Positions 51,771 through 60,688 of a stretch of 60,777 nucleotides of DNA are shown here, one piece after another. Source of the DNA: Cohnella lubricantis (GTDB taxonomy: Bacteria > Bacillota > Bacilli > Paenibacillales > Paenibacillaceae); NCBI RefSeq assembly GCF_014212015.1, contig NZ_JACJVN010000001.1:1-60777 (forward strand). The letters are read 5' to 3'. A program made the translations under genes and the position numbers. Below the pieces are notes generated by a model that was not told where the DNA came from, made no database searches, and worked only from the letters and a program-made list of their open reading frames with translations. Every line of letters starts with the position of its first letter. Within the stretch, counting starts at the first letter, position 1.

Positions 51771-52174
51771 CTCGAATCCCCCTCTCGCTGCGCAAGCTGC
51801 CGATCCATCACCTCGCGCAGAATGGCTTCCATCTCTCCCGGCGTGCATTGCAGCTGAAGTCCCGTCTCGACTGCCTTCTCGAAGGCTTCGACGACTCGTT
51901 CGAACCGGTGCCCTTGCCGCTGTTCCGGATCAACACGGGAGACGAAAGTCCCCGTTCCCTGCCGAGTGCGAAGCAGCCCTTCGTTCTCTAAGTCCTGATA
52001 GACTCGGCGAACCGTGATCACACTGCACTTCAGCGAAGCGGCGAATTCCCGGATGGAAGGCAGCAGCGTTCCTTCGGCCAGCTGCCCGCCCAGGATTAGC
52101 CCTCTTAGCTGCGACTCAATCTGATGGTACAGGGGCTCCGGGCGGTTCTCATCGATATGCACGGGTATCCACAT
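51767..52174 (-). CDS. GntR-family regulator, YtrA subfamily
   Basis: A 135-residue repressor: winged HTH in residues 12-75 (PLYHQIESQLRGLILGGQLA, then SIREFAASLKCSVITVRRVY) and a short C-terminal dimerisation helix region, the small size that defines the YtrA subfamily. Such regulators repress the ABC operons that contain them, often in response to cell-envelope antibiotics. It is second in this operon. Start has GGAAGAGGGG upstream. Confidence 0.92.
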   Translation of the reverse strand: MWIPVHIDENRPEPLYHQIESQLRGLILGGQLAEGTLLPSIREFAASLKCSVITVRRVYQDLENEGLLRTRQGTGTFVSRVDPEQRQGHRFERVVEAFEKAVETGLQLQCTPGEMEAILREVMDRQLAQREGDSR

Positions 52175-52201
52175 ATGCCCACCCCTCTTCCTTCCGAGTT
52201 G

Positions 52202-52927
52202 TCAGAAGGTATAGCTTCTATTCTGCATTCGCCGGACCGTCATTTCATGTCCAAGCTTGATGGCAGCGATAGCGGCCGTAATCGCAGCCAACGGCGCCAG
52301 CACCGGCTGAGTATCGGCAAGCCTCAGAACTTCGAGGTAGAGACTTACGCCCTGCCAGGCCAGCAGCGTGCTTAGAACTCCCGTGATAGCGACGAAGCCA
52401 AGATACAACTTCACGAAGGTTCTCCCCGAGAAGCCCAGCTCCATGTAAATGTACCCTGTCTGCACGATCAGCGCATACGCGATCCAGACGATACCGCCGG
52501 GGATCCAGGATGCGCCATCACCGACGGTCATCCACGACGGATTCAGTAAGCACGGAACGGCGATGAACAAGCCTCCCGCTAGGTGGAGCAGGAGAATGGA
52601 TTGCACATGCCTGGCCGACGCGATCGCCCGCAGCGGAATCGGCATCGTACGCCAATGGGCAAATCTCCTCGTGAAGGGATCATTCCGCCAATAAGCGAAG
52701 CATGTCCGGTTCATCACACAGCCGAACAGAGGGAGAGCGAACAGATAGATCCAGTCGCGCATGCCGTTCAACATGTTCGAGACCGAGCTTCCATCTTCCG
52801 GCGGTTCCGTCAACCCCGAGTAGAGCACACCGAAATACAGAGCGAACACTACCGTCACTAAGACGCCCAACCAATCCCTCTTCAGCTCGAAAGCGATAAT
52901 CGTTCGAACCGCCTGCCAGCCATTCAT
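52202..52927 (-). CDS. Integral membrane protein, ABC-2 permease-like
   Basis: A 241-residue protein with about six membrane helices. The first reads LGVLVTVVFALYFGVLYSGL. I do not recognise a specific family; position at the head of a YtrA-type operon suggests a permease for the ATPase at 50835. ATG at 52927 has GGAGGAG eight bases upstream; a longer frame to 52993 would start inside the promoter. Confidence 0.8.
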   Translation of the reverse strand: MNGWQAVRTIIAFELKRDWLGVLVTVVFALYFGVLYSGLTEPPEDGSSVSNMLNGMRDWIYLFALPLFGCVMNRTCFAYWRNDPFTRRFAHWRTMPIPLRAIASARHVQSILLLHLAGGLFIAVPCLLNPSWMTVGDGASWIPGGIVWIAYALIVQTGYIYMELGFSGRTFVKLYLGFVAITGVLSTLLAWQGVSLYLEVLRLADTQPVLAPLAAITAAIAAIKLGHEMTVRRMQNRSYTF

Positions 52928-52963
52928 AGTGGTCACTCCTCCACTGTGCTCATCTATATACAC

Positions 52964-52993
52964 AGTATAATCACAGTTGGAACCCGCTGTCAA
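52964..52993 (-). promoter_or_regulatory. Promoter of the YtrA-type ABC operon
   Basis: -35 TTGACA (52988-52993), 18-bp spacer and -10 TATACT (52964-52969). ACTGTG just upstream of the -10 box and CACAGT further downstream form an interrupted inverted repeat that may be the GntR operator. Confidence 0.7.
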
Positions 52994-53082
52994 TAATGGA
53001 ACCTGATTTCCGTTGCGATTTCCCTTCTCTCTTCTGCCGCTTTATAATCAGTGCATAGGGACAACCCCAAGGAGGTTAATCG

Positions 53083-53997
53083 ATGAATCGCAAAACGACC
53101 GGCAGCCGCACGAAGCCGGATCGCATCAGAACATTCGAAGTCGCAGAGGGGAGCGAGCTGCTGGCTTTCTTGCTGAATAAGCTCTCCCCAGAAGGCCGCA
53201 ATTCGGTCAAGTCGATGCTGGCGAGAGGCCAAGTGTCGGTAGAAGGCCGCGTAGAGAAGGCCTATAATTATCCGCTTCGGCCCGGGCAGCAAGTTAGCGT
53301 GAGCAAGGAGAAGATTGTGGATAAGCCTCGCTTCATAGGCTTATCCATTCTATACGAGGATGACGATCTAGTCGTCATTCAGAAGGACGCCGGCCTGCTC
53401 TCGATCTCCGCGCCGCACGAGCCGGACGCGATTACTGCCTATCGGCAATTGATGGAGCACGTGCGGCAGGACAACCCGACAAGCCGGATCTTCGTCGTGC
53501 ACCGGCTCGATCGGGACACGTCCGGCGTCATGATGTTCGCCAAGAGCGAGAAGGTTCAGCAGGCATTGCAGAACGACTGGCAGGAGGCGGTGCAGGAGAG
53601 AAGCTACATCGCGCTCGTCGAAGGCACATTGCGACAGGCCGAAGGCAAGATCGAGTCGTGGCTGAAGGAGAGCAAGACGCTCAAGATGTATTCCAGCCAG
53701 CGCCCGGACGACGGGCAGCACGCGGTCACGCACTACAAGACACTTCAGACCGGGAATGGCTATTCCCTGTTGGAGGTGCGTCTGGAGACGGGGCGTAAAA
53801 ATCAAATTCGCGTGCACATGCAGGACATCGGGCACCCGATCGTCGGCGACAAGAAGTACGGCTCGAGATCCCGCGCGATTGGCCGGCTTGGGCTGCACGC
53901 CAATGTTCTGTCGTTCGTTCATCCGACGACAGGGAAGACGCTGCGCTTCGAGAGTCCGATCCCGAAGGCGCTGCTTCGTCCGTTCCAGCGTGATTAA
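53083..53997 (+). CDS. RluA-family pseudouridine synthase
   Basis: A 304-residue RNA-modifying enzyme that converts specific uridines to pseudouridine, probably in rRNA. An N-terminal S4-like RNA-binding domain (about 20-80; NSVKSMLARGQVSVEGRVEK) precedes the catalytic domain with HRLDRDTSGVM (catalytic Asp143) and GRKNQIRVHMQDIGHPIVGD. Start has AAGGAGG upstream. It resembles the Bacillus YhcT/YlyB group, but its target site cannot be read from sequence. Confidence 0.93.
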   Translation: MNRKTTGSRTKPDRIRTFEVAEGSELLAFLLNKLSPEGRNSVKSMLARGQVSVEGRVEKAYNYPLRPGQQVSVSKEKIVDKPRFIGLSILYEDDDLVVIQKDAGLLSISAPHEPDAITAYRQLMEHVRQDNPTSRIFVVHRLDRDTSGVMMFAKSEKVQQALQNDWQEAVQERSYIALVEGTLRQAEGKIESWLKESKTLKMYSSQRPDDGQHAVTHYKTLQTGNGYSLLEVRLETGRKNQIRVHMQDIGHPIVGDKKYGSRSRAIGRLGLHANVLSFVHPTTGKTLRFESPIPKALLRPFQRD

Positions 53998-54033
53998 CTT
54001 GTCGTATAAGCATCGAGACTCTCTAGACAGCCT

Positions 54034-54065
54034 GAAGGGGCAGAGCGCATTCGCTCTGCCCCTTC
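54034..54065. terminator. Bidirectional terminator between RluA and DUF420 genes
   Basis: GAAGGGGCAGAGCG/CGCTCTGCCCCTTC is a perfect 14-bp stem with a four-base loop between two convergent genes. GTTATTGTCC follows on the plus strand. Confidence 0.8.
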
Positions 54066-54097
54066 GTTATTGTCCTAGCTTATCCTTCAGGATATGG

Positions 54098-54562
54098 TCA
54101 TGTGCCAAAGATCGCATCAATGACCGGCTTCGTATGGCCGCCTGGATACATCAGATACAGCAGCACATAGACCGTGATGCCCGTCGCCGCTGTGAAGAAC
54201 CAGATCGTCGCCGTTACGCGTCCCCACTTCTTGTGCTTCGCAAAGCTCTTGCGGAACGCCAGCGTGAGCGTCGTAATGCCGAACACCGCCGCAACCATCG
54301 CGAGCACGATGTGGAACACCAAGAAGATCGTATACAGCGTCTTCAGGTTATCCGGACCGCCCCACTCTGTATTGCCCACGAATATCGTCCGCGACATGTA
54401 GATCAGGAAGAAGATAACGGCCGCAATAGCGCCGGCGATCATGACCTTCTGATGCGCTTCCCTCTTGCCAAGAATAATCAAGCGCCAGCCGATCGCGACC
54501 AGAATCGCGCTAAGGGCAATAAAGCTCGTGCTGATCGTCGGAAATATCTCATACCAAGTCAT
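54098..54562 (-). CDS. DUF420 membrane protein (CtaM/YozB-like)
   Basis: A 154-residue inner-membrane protein with about four helices. DUF420 proteins such as CtaM are needed for maturation or activity of haem-copper oxidases. Conserved histidines are seen in KREAHQKVM, FLVFHIVLAM and FAKHKKWGRVT. ATG at 54562 has AGGTGA seven bases upstream; the longer frame to 54610 lacks support. Position next to ctaG and ctaCDEF supports the oxidase role. Confidence 0.85.
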   Translation of the reverse strand: MTWYEIFPTISTSFIALSAILVAIGWRLIILGKREAHQKVMIAGAIAAVIFFLIYMSRTIFVGNTEWGGPDNLKTLYTIFLVFHIVLAMVAAVFGITTLTLAFRKSFAKHKKWGRVTATIWFFTAATGITVYVLLYLMYPGGHTKPVIDAIFGT

Positions 54563-54663
54563 GAACGGTTCACCTGCTCCATCGACAATATTGGCCAGAT
54601 AAGCTGCCAACTGTTAACATTGTACCTTGTGTTCGCTCGTTGTTCAAACATCGCAGCGGAGCG

Positions 54664-55575
54664 TCACACATTGTTCAATTGTCCCGAAGCCGCATGATCG
54701 AATGCAGGATCGTCTTCCTGCGCCCTCTCCCTGCGATACCATTCCATGAACACGGTGAACAGAGCCCAGATATTAATGAACTCCTGCAGCAGCTTCATGA
54801 CGATGCCGCCCAGCTGTTGATCTTCACGGGCATCCATCAAATTGAAGAAGGCCGGTCCCTTGAACTGTGCCAGCAGCTCAGCCGTATTGCCGGAGACGCA
54901 GTACCGCATGGCCGTCGCCCACACTTCCGGATCATTGTAGACCGCGAACATGGCTGTGCTTGCGAATATGATCATGACGCAAGCCGGAGTCAGCAGCAGA
55001 CTGTTAAGGAAGATATACCCCAGTCTCTTCAGCGAAGACAATGCCGCCCATTCCGGTACGGGACACCTGGTATGCCACCAGTTCAACATGGCCGCCCCGA
55101 GTAATACCGCATAGAAGATGCCATGCAGGACGTAATGAACCATGATCCAGTCGTGAATGCTAGGAATGTGGTAGAACGAGAACAGCAGATTAAACAGCAG
55201 CAACCCGAAGATTGGATTCGTCATGAACTTGAATGGCTTCCAGAACCGAGGACGGAAGATGGCTCTCCACAGCCACGCGGGAATCCCGGCGAGAAGCATG
55301 GGAGGCACGAGAATATAGGAGACCGCCATATCCGTCATGTGGAACGTGAACATCAAGTGCGCCAGCAAGCTTAACGGCCCGCCCTGCGCGAAATAGAGCA
55401 GCGCCATCGCCAAGTAGAACGTCAATTGCCTGCCAACAGGCACCGGCTCCGCTCCAGCGAACCGGCCGCGCCATGGGCCAACGACGAAAGAATAGAGCGT
55501 CGCGACAGCTAGCATGAAGACAAGGAAATACGGGCTCCAGAGCTCGGCGAACGAGAAATATTGCAGTCCCATCAT
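54664..55575 (-). CDS. ctaG: Cytochrome c oxidase assembly factor CtaG (Bacillus type)
   Basis: A 303-residue inner-membrane protein with about seven helices, required to assemble the caa3 oxidase, probably through copper. Conserved elements include HLMFTFHMTDMAVSY, SFYHIPSIHDWIMVHYVLHG and the N-terminal WSPYFL region. Start has GGAGGGGAT upstream. The ctaF terminator (55645-55673) lies between it and ctaF, so it may have a separate promoter. Confidence 0.93.
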   Translation of the reverse strand: MMGLQYFSFAELWSPYFLVFMLAVATLYSFVVGPWRGRFAGAEPVPVGRQLTFYLAMALLYFAQGGPLSLLAHLMFTFHMTDMAVSYILVPPMLLAGIPAWLWRAIFRPRFWKPFKFMTNPIFGLLLFNLLFSFYHIPSIHDWIMVHYVLHGIFYAVLLGAAMLNWWHTRCPVPEWAALSSLKRLGYIFLNSLLLTPACVMIIFASTAMFAVYNDPEVWATAMRYCVSGNTAELLAQFKGPAFFNLMDAREDQQLGGIVMKLLQEFINIWALFTVFMEWYRRERAQEDDPAFDHAASGQLNNV

Positions 55576-55644
55576 CCTTATCCCCTCCTTTCTAAATCTC
55601 CCCCTTGAATTCCATCAGGGGGAGCCCCCATTCCTAATATCAAA

Positions 55645-55673
55645 AAAGAGGCGGAAATACGCTCCGCCTCTTT
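55645..55673 (-). terminator. Terminator of the ctaCDEF operon
   Basis: AAAGAGGCGGA-N7-TCCGCCTCTTT is a perfect 11-bp stem followed on the minus strand by TTTGATAT. It lies 20 bp after the ctaF stop codon. Confidence 0.85.
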
Positions 55674-55692
55674 GCAGTTTAACCTTTGGTAT

Positions 55693-56010
55693 TTACCACC
55701 ATACCCAGTAAAGCGCCATGATGACCATTGTGAAGACAACGACCACCCCGGATATAATCGCGATGATCGGGAACAGATGTCCGCGATCCTTCATGTGCAT
55801 CCAGAAAGCCATCTGAACGAACACTTGGACAAGCGCCATGCCCACCAAGATAATGTAAGTAAATTGCGTGTTGATCTCGCCCGATGCGACAGTCGCGAAG
55901 GCAATCAGCGTCAGAGCCAAAGACAGGATGAAAGCGACGATATGCTTGCGCGGGCCTTCAACCTTATGACGTCTCGCTTCTCCTTCAGTTACCGAATGGT
56001 TGCTCGACAT
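55693..56010 (-). CDS. ctaF: Cytochrome c oxidase subunit IV
   Basis: A 105-residue small subunit with three membrane helices (from HIVAFILSLALTLIAFATVA to the C-terminal YWVWW) and the motif MAFWMHMKDRGH. It stabilises the caa3 oxidase. It starts 4 bp after the ctaE stop. Confidence 0.93.
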   Translation of the reverse strand: MSSNHSVTEGEARRHKVEGPRKHIVAFILSLALTLIAFATVASGEINTQFTYIILVGMALVQVFVQMAFWMHMKDRGHLFPIIAIISGVVVVFTMVIMALYWVWW

Positions 56011-56014
56011 CTGG

Positions 56015-56632
56015 TTAACCCACCTTTCCCATCAAGTAAACAACGGTGAAGATGAATACCCATACTACGTCGATAAAGTGCCAGTAGATCGCCGACACGT
56101 ATATTTTCGGTGCGGTAACGACGGTAAGCCCCTTCTTCAGAATCTGAAGAATCAGCAGCGTAATCCACAGAACTCCGAACGCGACGTGCGCGCCGTGGAA
56201 GCCAACCAGCGTATAGAACGAGGAGCTGAATGCGCTGGTAGGCATCCGATGGCCTTCTCCAACGTAGGCATTGAACTCGAAGATTTCCAGGCCGAGGAAG
56301 CAAAGTCCGAGCACAACCGTAGCAATGAGCCACCCGATCATCGCTTTGACCTTGTGCTGATGCATCGCCTGTACCGCGAATACGCTCATCAAGCTGGAGA
56401 ACAACAGAATCATCGTAGCGATGAAGGTCGTCGACAGCTCGAAGATCTCGGACGCTGCCGGGCCATCTCCGATGTTGTGGCGGAGTGCAAGGTAAGCCGA
56501 GAACAAGGTGCCGAACAGGACGGTCTCGGCGCCAAGGAAGATCCAGAAGCCAAGAATCTTGTTGCGGCCTTCCATCGTCGCTCTCTCGGGCTCATGAGGC
56601 AGTTGGCCTTCTACGTGATGATGTGCGCTCAT
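56015..56632 (-). CDS. ctaE: Cytochrome c oxidase subunit III
   Basis: A 205-residue inner-membrane subunit with five helices. FWIFLGAETVLFGTLFSAYL, then GFHGAHVAFGVLWI and YWHFIDVVWVFIFTVVYL are the conserved segments. It has no catalytic metal and supports subunit I. It overlaps the ctaD stop by 4 bp (ATGA). Confidence 0.95.
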   Translation of the reverse strand: MSAHHHVEGQLPHEPERATMEGRNKILGFWIFLGAETVLFGTLFSAYLALRHNIGDGPAASEIFELSTTFIATMILLFSSLMSVFAVQAMHQHKVKAMIGWLIATVVLGLCFLGLEIFEFNAYVGEGHRMPTSAFSSSFYTLVGFHGAHVAFGVLWITLLILQILKKGLTVVTAPKIYVSAIYWHFIDVVWVFIFTVVYLMGKVG

Positions 56633-58476
56633 GCCTGCACCCCTTTCTCTTGCTCTTCCACTTCGATGTGGAAGCCGTGATCGTCGAATACCGAGCGAAG
56701 CAGCATGCAGCCCAGCGTGATCGCCATGCCAACGAAGGTGACGATCAGCTTGTCATACATGAAGCCGAAGCCGGCGATAAACAAGCCAATACTCATGACG
56801 AGCGGAAGAATGGACGGAGACGGCATGTGAATCGGTCCGACCGGTTCGGCAGGCGTCATCTCGGTCTTGCCTTCCATCTTCTCTTTCCACCATGCATCAT
56901 AACCGCGTACGAGCGGAAGCTGCTTGAAGTTATACTCAGGCGGCGGTGAAGGAATCGTCCATTCGAGCGAACGGCCGTCTTCCCATGGATCCGCCAGAGC
57001 GTTGCGCGGCTTAGCCGAAGTCACGATAACGTTGATGATCATCGCAATCGTGCCGATGCCCATCAAGAAGGCGCCGATCGTCGAGATGAAGTTCATGTTA
57101 TCGAAGCCTTGATCCGGCAGGTACGTCCATACACGGCGCGGCATGCCCAAGAGACCGAGGAAGTGTTGAACGAAGAACGTCAGATGGAAGCCGACGAAGA
57201 ACGTCCAGAATGTCACTTGGCCGATCTTCTCGTTCAGCATGCGGCCGAACATCTTCGGCCACCAATAATGCAGGCCCGCGAAGAGACCGAAGACCAATCC
57301 GCCTACGATAACGTAGTGGAAGTGAGCGACAACGAAGTAGCTGTCATGGTATTGATAGTCTGCCGGAGCGACAGCGAGCATAACCCCGGTAACGCCGCCC
57401 ATAACGAAGGTCGGAATAAAGCCGATCGCGAAGAGCGAAGACGTTGTGAAGCGAATCGAACCGCCCCAGAGAGTGAACAGCCAGTTGAAAATCTTAACCC
57501 CTGTCGGCACCGCGATCAACATCGTCGCGATCGAGAACAGCGCGTTCGCTACTGGGCCGAGGCCGGTCGTGAACATATGGTGCGCCCATACCATGAAGCC
57601 CAGGAAGGCGATCAGGACGGTAGCGAACACCATCGAGCTGTAGCCGAACAGGCGCTTGCGCGAGAAGGTGCTGACCACTTCGGAGATGACGCCGAAGGCC
57701 GGCAGAATGAGAATGTATACTTCAGGGTGACCGAACACCCAGAAGACGTGTTCCCACAGGATCGCGCTGCCTCCGCTAGCTGTCTCGAAGAAGTTCGCCT
57801 GGAACAAGCGGTCGAACATCAGGGCGACGAGACCAACGGTAAGTACCGGGAAGGCGAAGACGATCATGACGGAAGTAATGAAGATCGTCCACGTAAACAT
57901 CGGCATCCGCATGAAGGACATTCCCGGAGCCCTCATGTTGATGATCGTTGCCATGAAGTTAACGCCGCCGAGCAGCGTACCGATACCCGCAATCTGCAGG
58001 CCAAGCACGTAGTAGTCGACGCCGTGGCCGGAAGCGTAAGTAGGACCGGCGAGCGGCACATAAGACGTCCAGCCCGCGTCCGGTACGTTGCCAGCGAACC
58101 AACTGATGTTCAGCAGCAAGCCGCCGAAGAAGAACGTCCAGAAGCCAAGCGCGTTCAGGAACGGGAACGCGACGTCGCGAGCTCCGATCTGAAGCGGAAT
58201 GACCGCGTTCATCAAAGCGAAGAGCATTGGCATTGCTGCAAGGAAGATCATCGTCGTTCCGTGCATCGTAATCAATTCGTTGAAAGTATCCGCGCCGACG
58301 AAATCATTCATCGGCTTAATCAACTGGATCCGGATCAGAATGGCTTCCAATCCGCCGACCCCGAAGAACAAAGCGCCTGCGATCAAATACAGAATACCGA
58401 TTTTCTTGTGGTCGACGGTAGTCAGCCAATCCATAATGCCGCGATACCGCTTAACCTTGTGCGCGTGTGCAGCCAA
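56629..58476 (-). CDS. ctaD: Cytochrome c oxidase subunit I
   Basis: A 615-residue catalytic subunit with about 14 helices that reduces oxygen to water and pumps protons. Haem and CuB ligands lie in ELITMHGTTMIF, WEHVFWVFGHPEVYILILPAFG and the AHFHYVIVGG stretch. The His-Pro-Glu-Val-Tyr segment carries the His-Tyr cross-link and HPEVY K-channel region. The extended C-terminus after helix 12 is typical of Bacillus caa3 enzymes. Start has AAGGGGGT upstream. Second gene of ctaCDEF. Confidence 0.96.
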   Translation of the reverse strand: MAAHAHKVKRYRGIMDWLTTVDHKKIGILYLIAGALFFGVGGLEAILIRIQLIKPMNDFVGADTFNELITMHGTTMIFLAAMPMLFALMNAVIPLQIGARDVAFPFLNALGFWTFFFGGLLLNISWFAGNVPDAGWTSYVPLAGPTYASGHGVDYYVLGLQIAGIGTLLGGVNFMATIINMRAPGMSFMRMPMFTWTIFITSVMIVFAFPVLTVGLVALMFDRLFQANFFETASGGSAILWEHVFWVFGHPEVYILILPAFGVISEVVSTFSRKRLFGYSSMVFATVLIAFLGFMVWAHHMFTTGLGPVANALFSIATMLIAVPTGVKIFNWLFTLWGGSIRFTTSSLFAIGFIPTFVMGGVTGVMLAVAPADYQYHDSYFVVAHFHYVIVGGLVFGLFAGLHYWWPKMFGRMLNEKIGQVTFWTFFVGFHLTFFVQHFLGLLGMPRRVWTYLPDQGFDNMNFISTIGAFLMGIGTIAMIINVIVTSAKPRNALADPWEDGRSLEWTIPSPPPEYNFKQLPLVRGYDAWWKEKMEGKTEMTPAEPVGPIHMPSPSILPLVMSIGLFIAGFGFMYDKLIVTFVGMAITLGCMLLRSVFDDHGFHIEVEEQEKGVQA

Positions 58477-58506
58477 AGCCGCGAACCCCCTTCGTTCCTT
58501 GCCAAA

Positions 58507-59535
58507 TTAGTAGTCGAGTTTGTAATTGGCCAAGTATTTGGCGATACCGTCAAGCTGCTCGTCGGTAAGACCGAGATCTTCCGCGGTAGGCATCGTCGCG
58601 CCAGGCTTAACGGCCAGCGGGTCCTTGATCCATTCCTTCAGATTGTCTTCGACCGGCGTCTCATCGTTGTACAGAATGCCGCCGATCGTCTGGCGGCTGC
58701 CGACGCCCGTCAGGTTCGGCGCGCTCGCTCCGCTGTTCGTCTCGCCTACAGCATGGCAAGACAAGCACATGTTCTCGAACGTCTTCGCAAGCTCAGCGTC
58801 CTCAGGCATTTGAGCAGGCGCCTTCATGGCCGCTACCCAACGATCGAACGAAGCTTGGTCAACCGCCTTGGCTTTGAAGTCCATCAAGGCGTGCGAAGGA
58901 CCGCACAGTTCGGCGCACTTGCCGCGGAAGACCCCTTCATTCGGGAATTCCAGATACATCTTGTTCGAGACGCCGACGTTGGCGTCCGTCTTGCCGCCGA
59001 TAGCCGGAATCCAGAAAGCGTGCGTAACGTCCGCGGAAGACACGTCGAACGCAATCTTCTTGCCGGTCGGAACAACCAGCTCTTGAGCGGTCGTAATGCC
59101 GTATTCCGGATATTCGAACTCCCACCAGTATTGATGGCCGATTACCTTAACCTGAATAGCGTTCTTGTCGTCGGAATAGTCCTTGGCAAGACCGAATACC
59201 GTGTTGATCGTCGGCACGCCGAGGATCAGCAGCAAGATAATCGGAATAACCGTCCAGATAATCTCCAGCTTGTGATTGCCTTCCACTTGCTTCGGAATCG
59301 TCTTGTCGCCTTTGCGCCGACGGAACCGAATCAGTACATAGAAGCAAATGGCGAATACGACAATGACGACAAGCGCCATAATGCCGATGGAAAGCTTCAT
59401 CAGGTTATATTGCTCTTGAGCCACAGGCCCCTGTGGATTTAGCGTTGACAAGTCCGCTCTGCCGCAACCCGACAGAAGCAGCATCATCCCCGCTACGAGC
59501 GGAAGCAAACGCTTCGCAAAACGCCACCGTTTCAT
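58507..59535 (-). CDS. ctaC: Cytochrome caa3 oxidase subunit II with fused cytochrome c domain
   Basis: A 342-residue lipoprotein. The signal peptide ends in LLLSGC; two membrane helices follow (about 50-70 and 95-115). The CuA site is GKCAELCGPSHALMDF with its upstream His in ADVTHAFWIP. The C-terminal 90 residues are a cytochrome c domain with CLSCH, so electrons pass from haem c to CuA in one polypeptide. ATG at 59535 is preferred (GGGG nine bases upstream); an ATG at 59550 has a poorer ribosome site. First gene of ctaCDEF. Confidence 0.93.
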   Translation of the reverse strand: MKRWRFAKRLLPLVAGMMLLLSGCGRADLSTLNPQGPVAQEQYNLMKLSIGIMALVVIVVFAICFYVLIRFRRRKGDKTIPKQVEGNHKLEIIWTVIPIILLLILGVPTINTVFGLAKDYSDDKNAIQVKVIGHQYWWEFEYPEYGITTAQELVVPTGKKIAFDVSSADVTHAFWIPAIGGKTDANVGVSNKMYLEFPNEGVFRGKCAELCGPSHALMDFKAKAVDQASFDRWVAAMKAPAQMPEDAELAKTFENMCLSCHAVGETNSGASAPNLTGVGSRQTIGGILYNDETPVEDNLKEWIKDPLAVKPGATMPTAEDLGLTDEQLDGIAKYLANYKLDY

Positions 59536-59917
59536 CCTTTTCAACCCCATCTCGACGTTTTCATAGACATGCCGTGTTGTCATTGTGGCGGAGCAGTCTA
59601 CGTTTTCTTTCCTTGGCGTCCTAATAATAACAAACAGCCTAATCACTTAAATAACTATAAAGATTGGCATGTCATTTTGTCAATGTTCACAGGCCAGTTC
59701 ACAAATTGTTCTCAAAACTGTCAAAAACGCTGGCTGGCATGGATTTAGAGGGCTTTCCAGTTGCTGTCGGAAGCTGCCTGTCCCTGCCGTACCTGCCTCT
59801 CCTCTCCCATCATCATTTACCAAAGCTACCGCGTTTTATGTACGCATGAGCCGGCATACTTTCCTCGCCTGCGGCTTAACCTAACGACCAGAAGCACCAC
59901 CGGAGGAGGATGGAAGG
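59536..59917. promoter_or_regulatory. Divergent promoter region of ctaC and the YhcN-like gene, with ResD-like sites
   Basis: A 382-bp gap without a gene. For ctaC, -35 TTGACA (59678-59683), 18-bp spacer and -10 TATAGT (59654-59659) are visible. Just upstream on the minus strand TTTGTGAAC (59697-59705) and TGTGAAC (59685-59691) repeat at 12-bp spacing; the first is one base from the ResD-site consensus TTTGTGAAT known from Bacillus. For the plus-strand gene only the ribosome site GGAGGAGG (59902-59909) is clear; the rest shows nothing recognisable. Confidence 0.6.
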
Positions 59918-60688
59918 ATGGCTGCACGGCATTCCCTTATTCTGCGCGGCATCGCGGCAACCGTGTGCTGCTTGTCCCTGCTGGGCTCATTGACTGCGTG
60001 CAACTACGTCGCCCATTACCAGAAGAGCAACTACGACTACGCCAGCCGAGGGAAGAACGACCCGAAGATGCTCCGCGCCCGCTCTTATGGAACGCTCTCG
60101 AACAATCCGAAGCAGCACGACAATCAATACTTTGAATACAGCTCCAAAGCCTCTTACGACGTCAAAGCGCTGCCCGGCGTGAACACAGCTATCGTTCTGT
60201 TCACGGACAAGAACGCCTATGTCGCTATCTTGACCGACTGGACGGCAACCGGCACCAAGTCCCACGGCGGCGCATCGACGCGGGAACAGGATAACACCGG
60301 CACGACCGAAGGCGTGTACAACGTCGACACCGGCGGTCGTACGCCTGTAGGGCCGCGGGTCGCGACGCCTTACAACTCCTATTTTACCCATAAGGACGTC
60401 TCCGATCTGTCTTCCGAGCTGAAGCAGGTCATCGCCGATACGGTACGCAAGGACCTGCCTCTCATGCAGGAGGTCCACATCTCGGCCAACCAGGAATTCG
60501 TCAACCAGATGCTCGAATTCGCTAAGCTGGCTTGGGGCGGAGAGAATCTACAGAGCTATACGCCGCAGTTCAACAAGCTGGTCCAATATATGTTCAGCCG
60601 AGGTAATGACGTGCCGCTGCCTCTGTACGAAGCGCCGCCTTCCGGCGCCTCCAGTCCCGCCGAATCGAACACAAGCGGCGCTCGCTAA
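59918..60688 (+). CDS. YhcN/YlaJ-family sporulation lipoprotein
   Basis: A 256-residue exported lipoprotein with lipobox LTAC (Cys28). VNTAIVLFTDKNAYVAILTD is the YhcN/YlaJ hallmark near residue 95, followed by LSSELKQVIADTVRK and VHISANQEFVNQML. In Bacillus these lipoproteins sit in the inner spore membrane or forespore and influence germination or outgrowth. A Gly/Thr-rich insert (about 115-150) and a Pro/Ser-rich tail are additions. Start has GGAGGAGG eight bases upstream. It supports an endospore-forming host. Confidence 0.88.
   Translation: MAARHSLILRGIAATVCCLSLLGSLTACNYVAHYQKSNYDYASRGKNDPKMLRARSYGTLSNNPKQHDNQYFEYSSKASYDVKALPGVNTAIVLFTDKNAYVAILTDWTATGTKSHGGASTREQDNTGTTEGVYNVDTGGRTPVGPRVATPYNSYFTHKDVSDLSSELKQVIADTVRKDLPLMQEVHISANQEFVNQMLEFAKLAWGGENLQSYTPQFNKLVQYMFSRGNDVPLPLYEAPPSGASSPAESNTSGAR

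Noticed and set aside
57109..59442. 777-residue plus-strand open frame opposite ctaD and ctaC
   Set aside because: It is antisense to two unmistakable oxidase genes, rich in Arg, Glu, His and Asp, and shows no domain or ribosome site. High GC makes such antisense frames common here.
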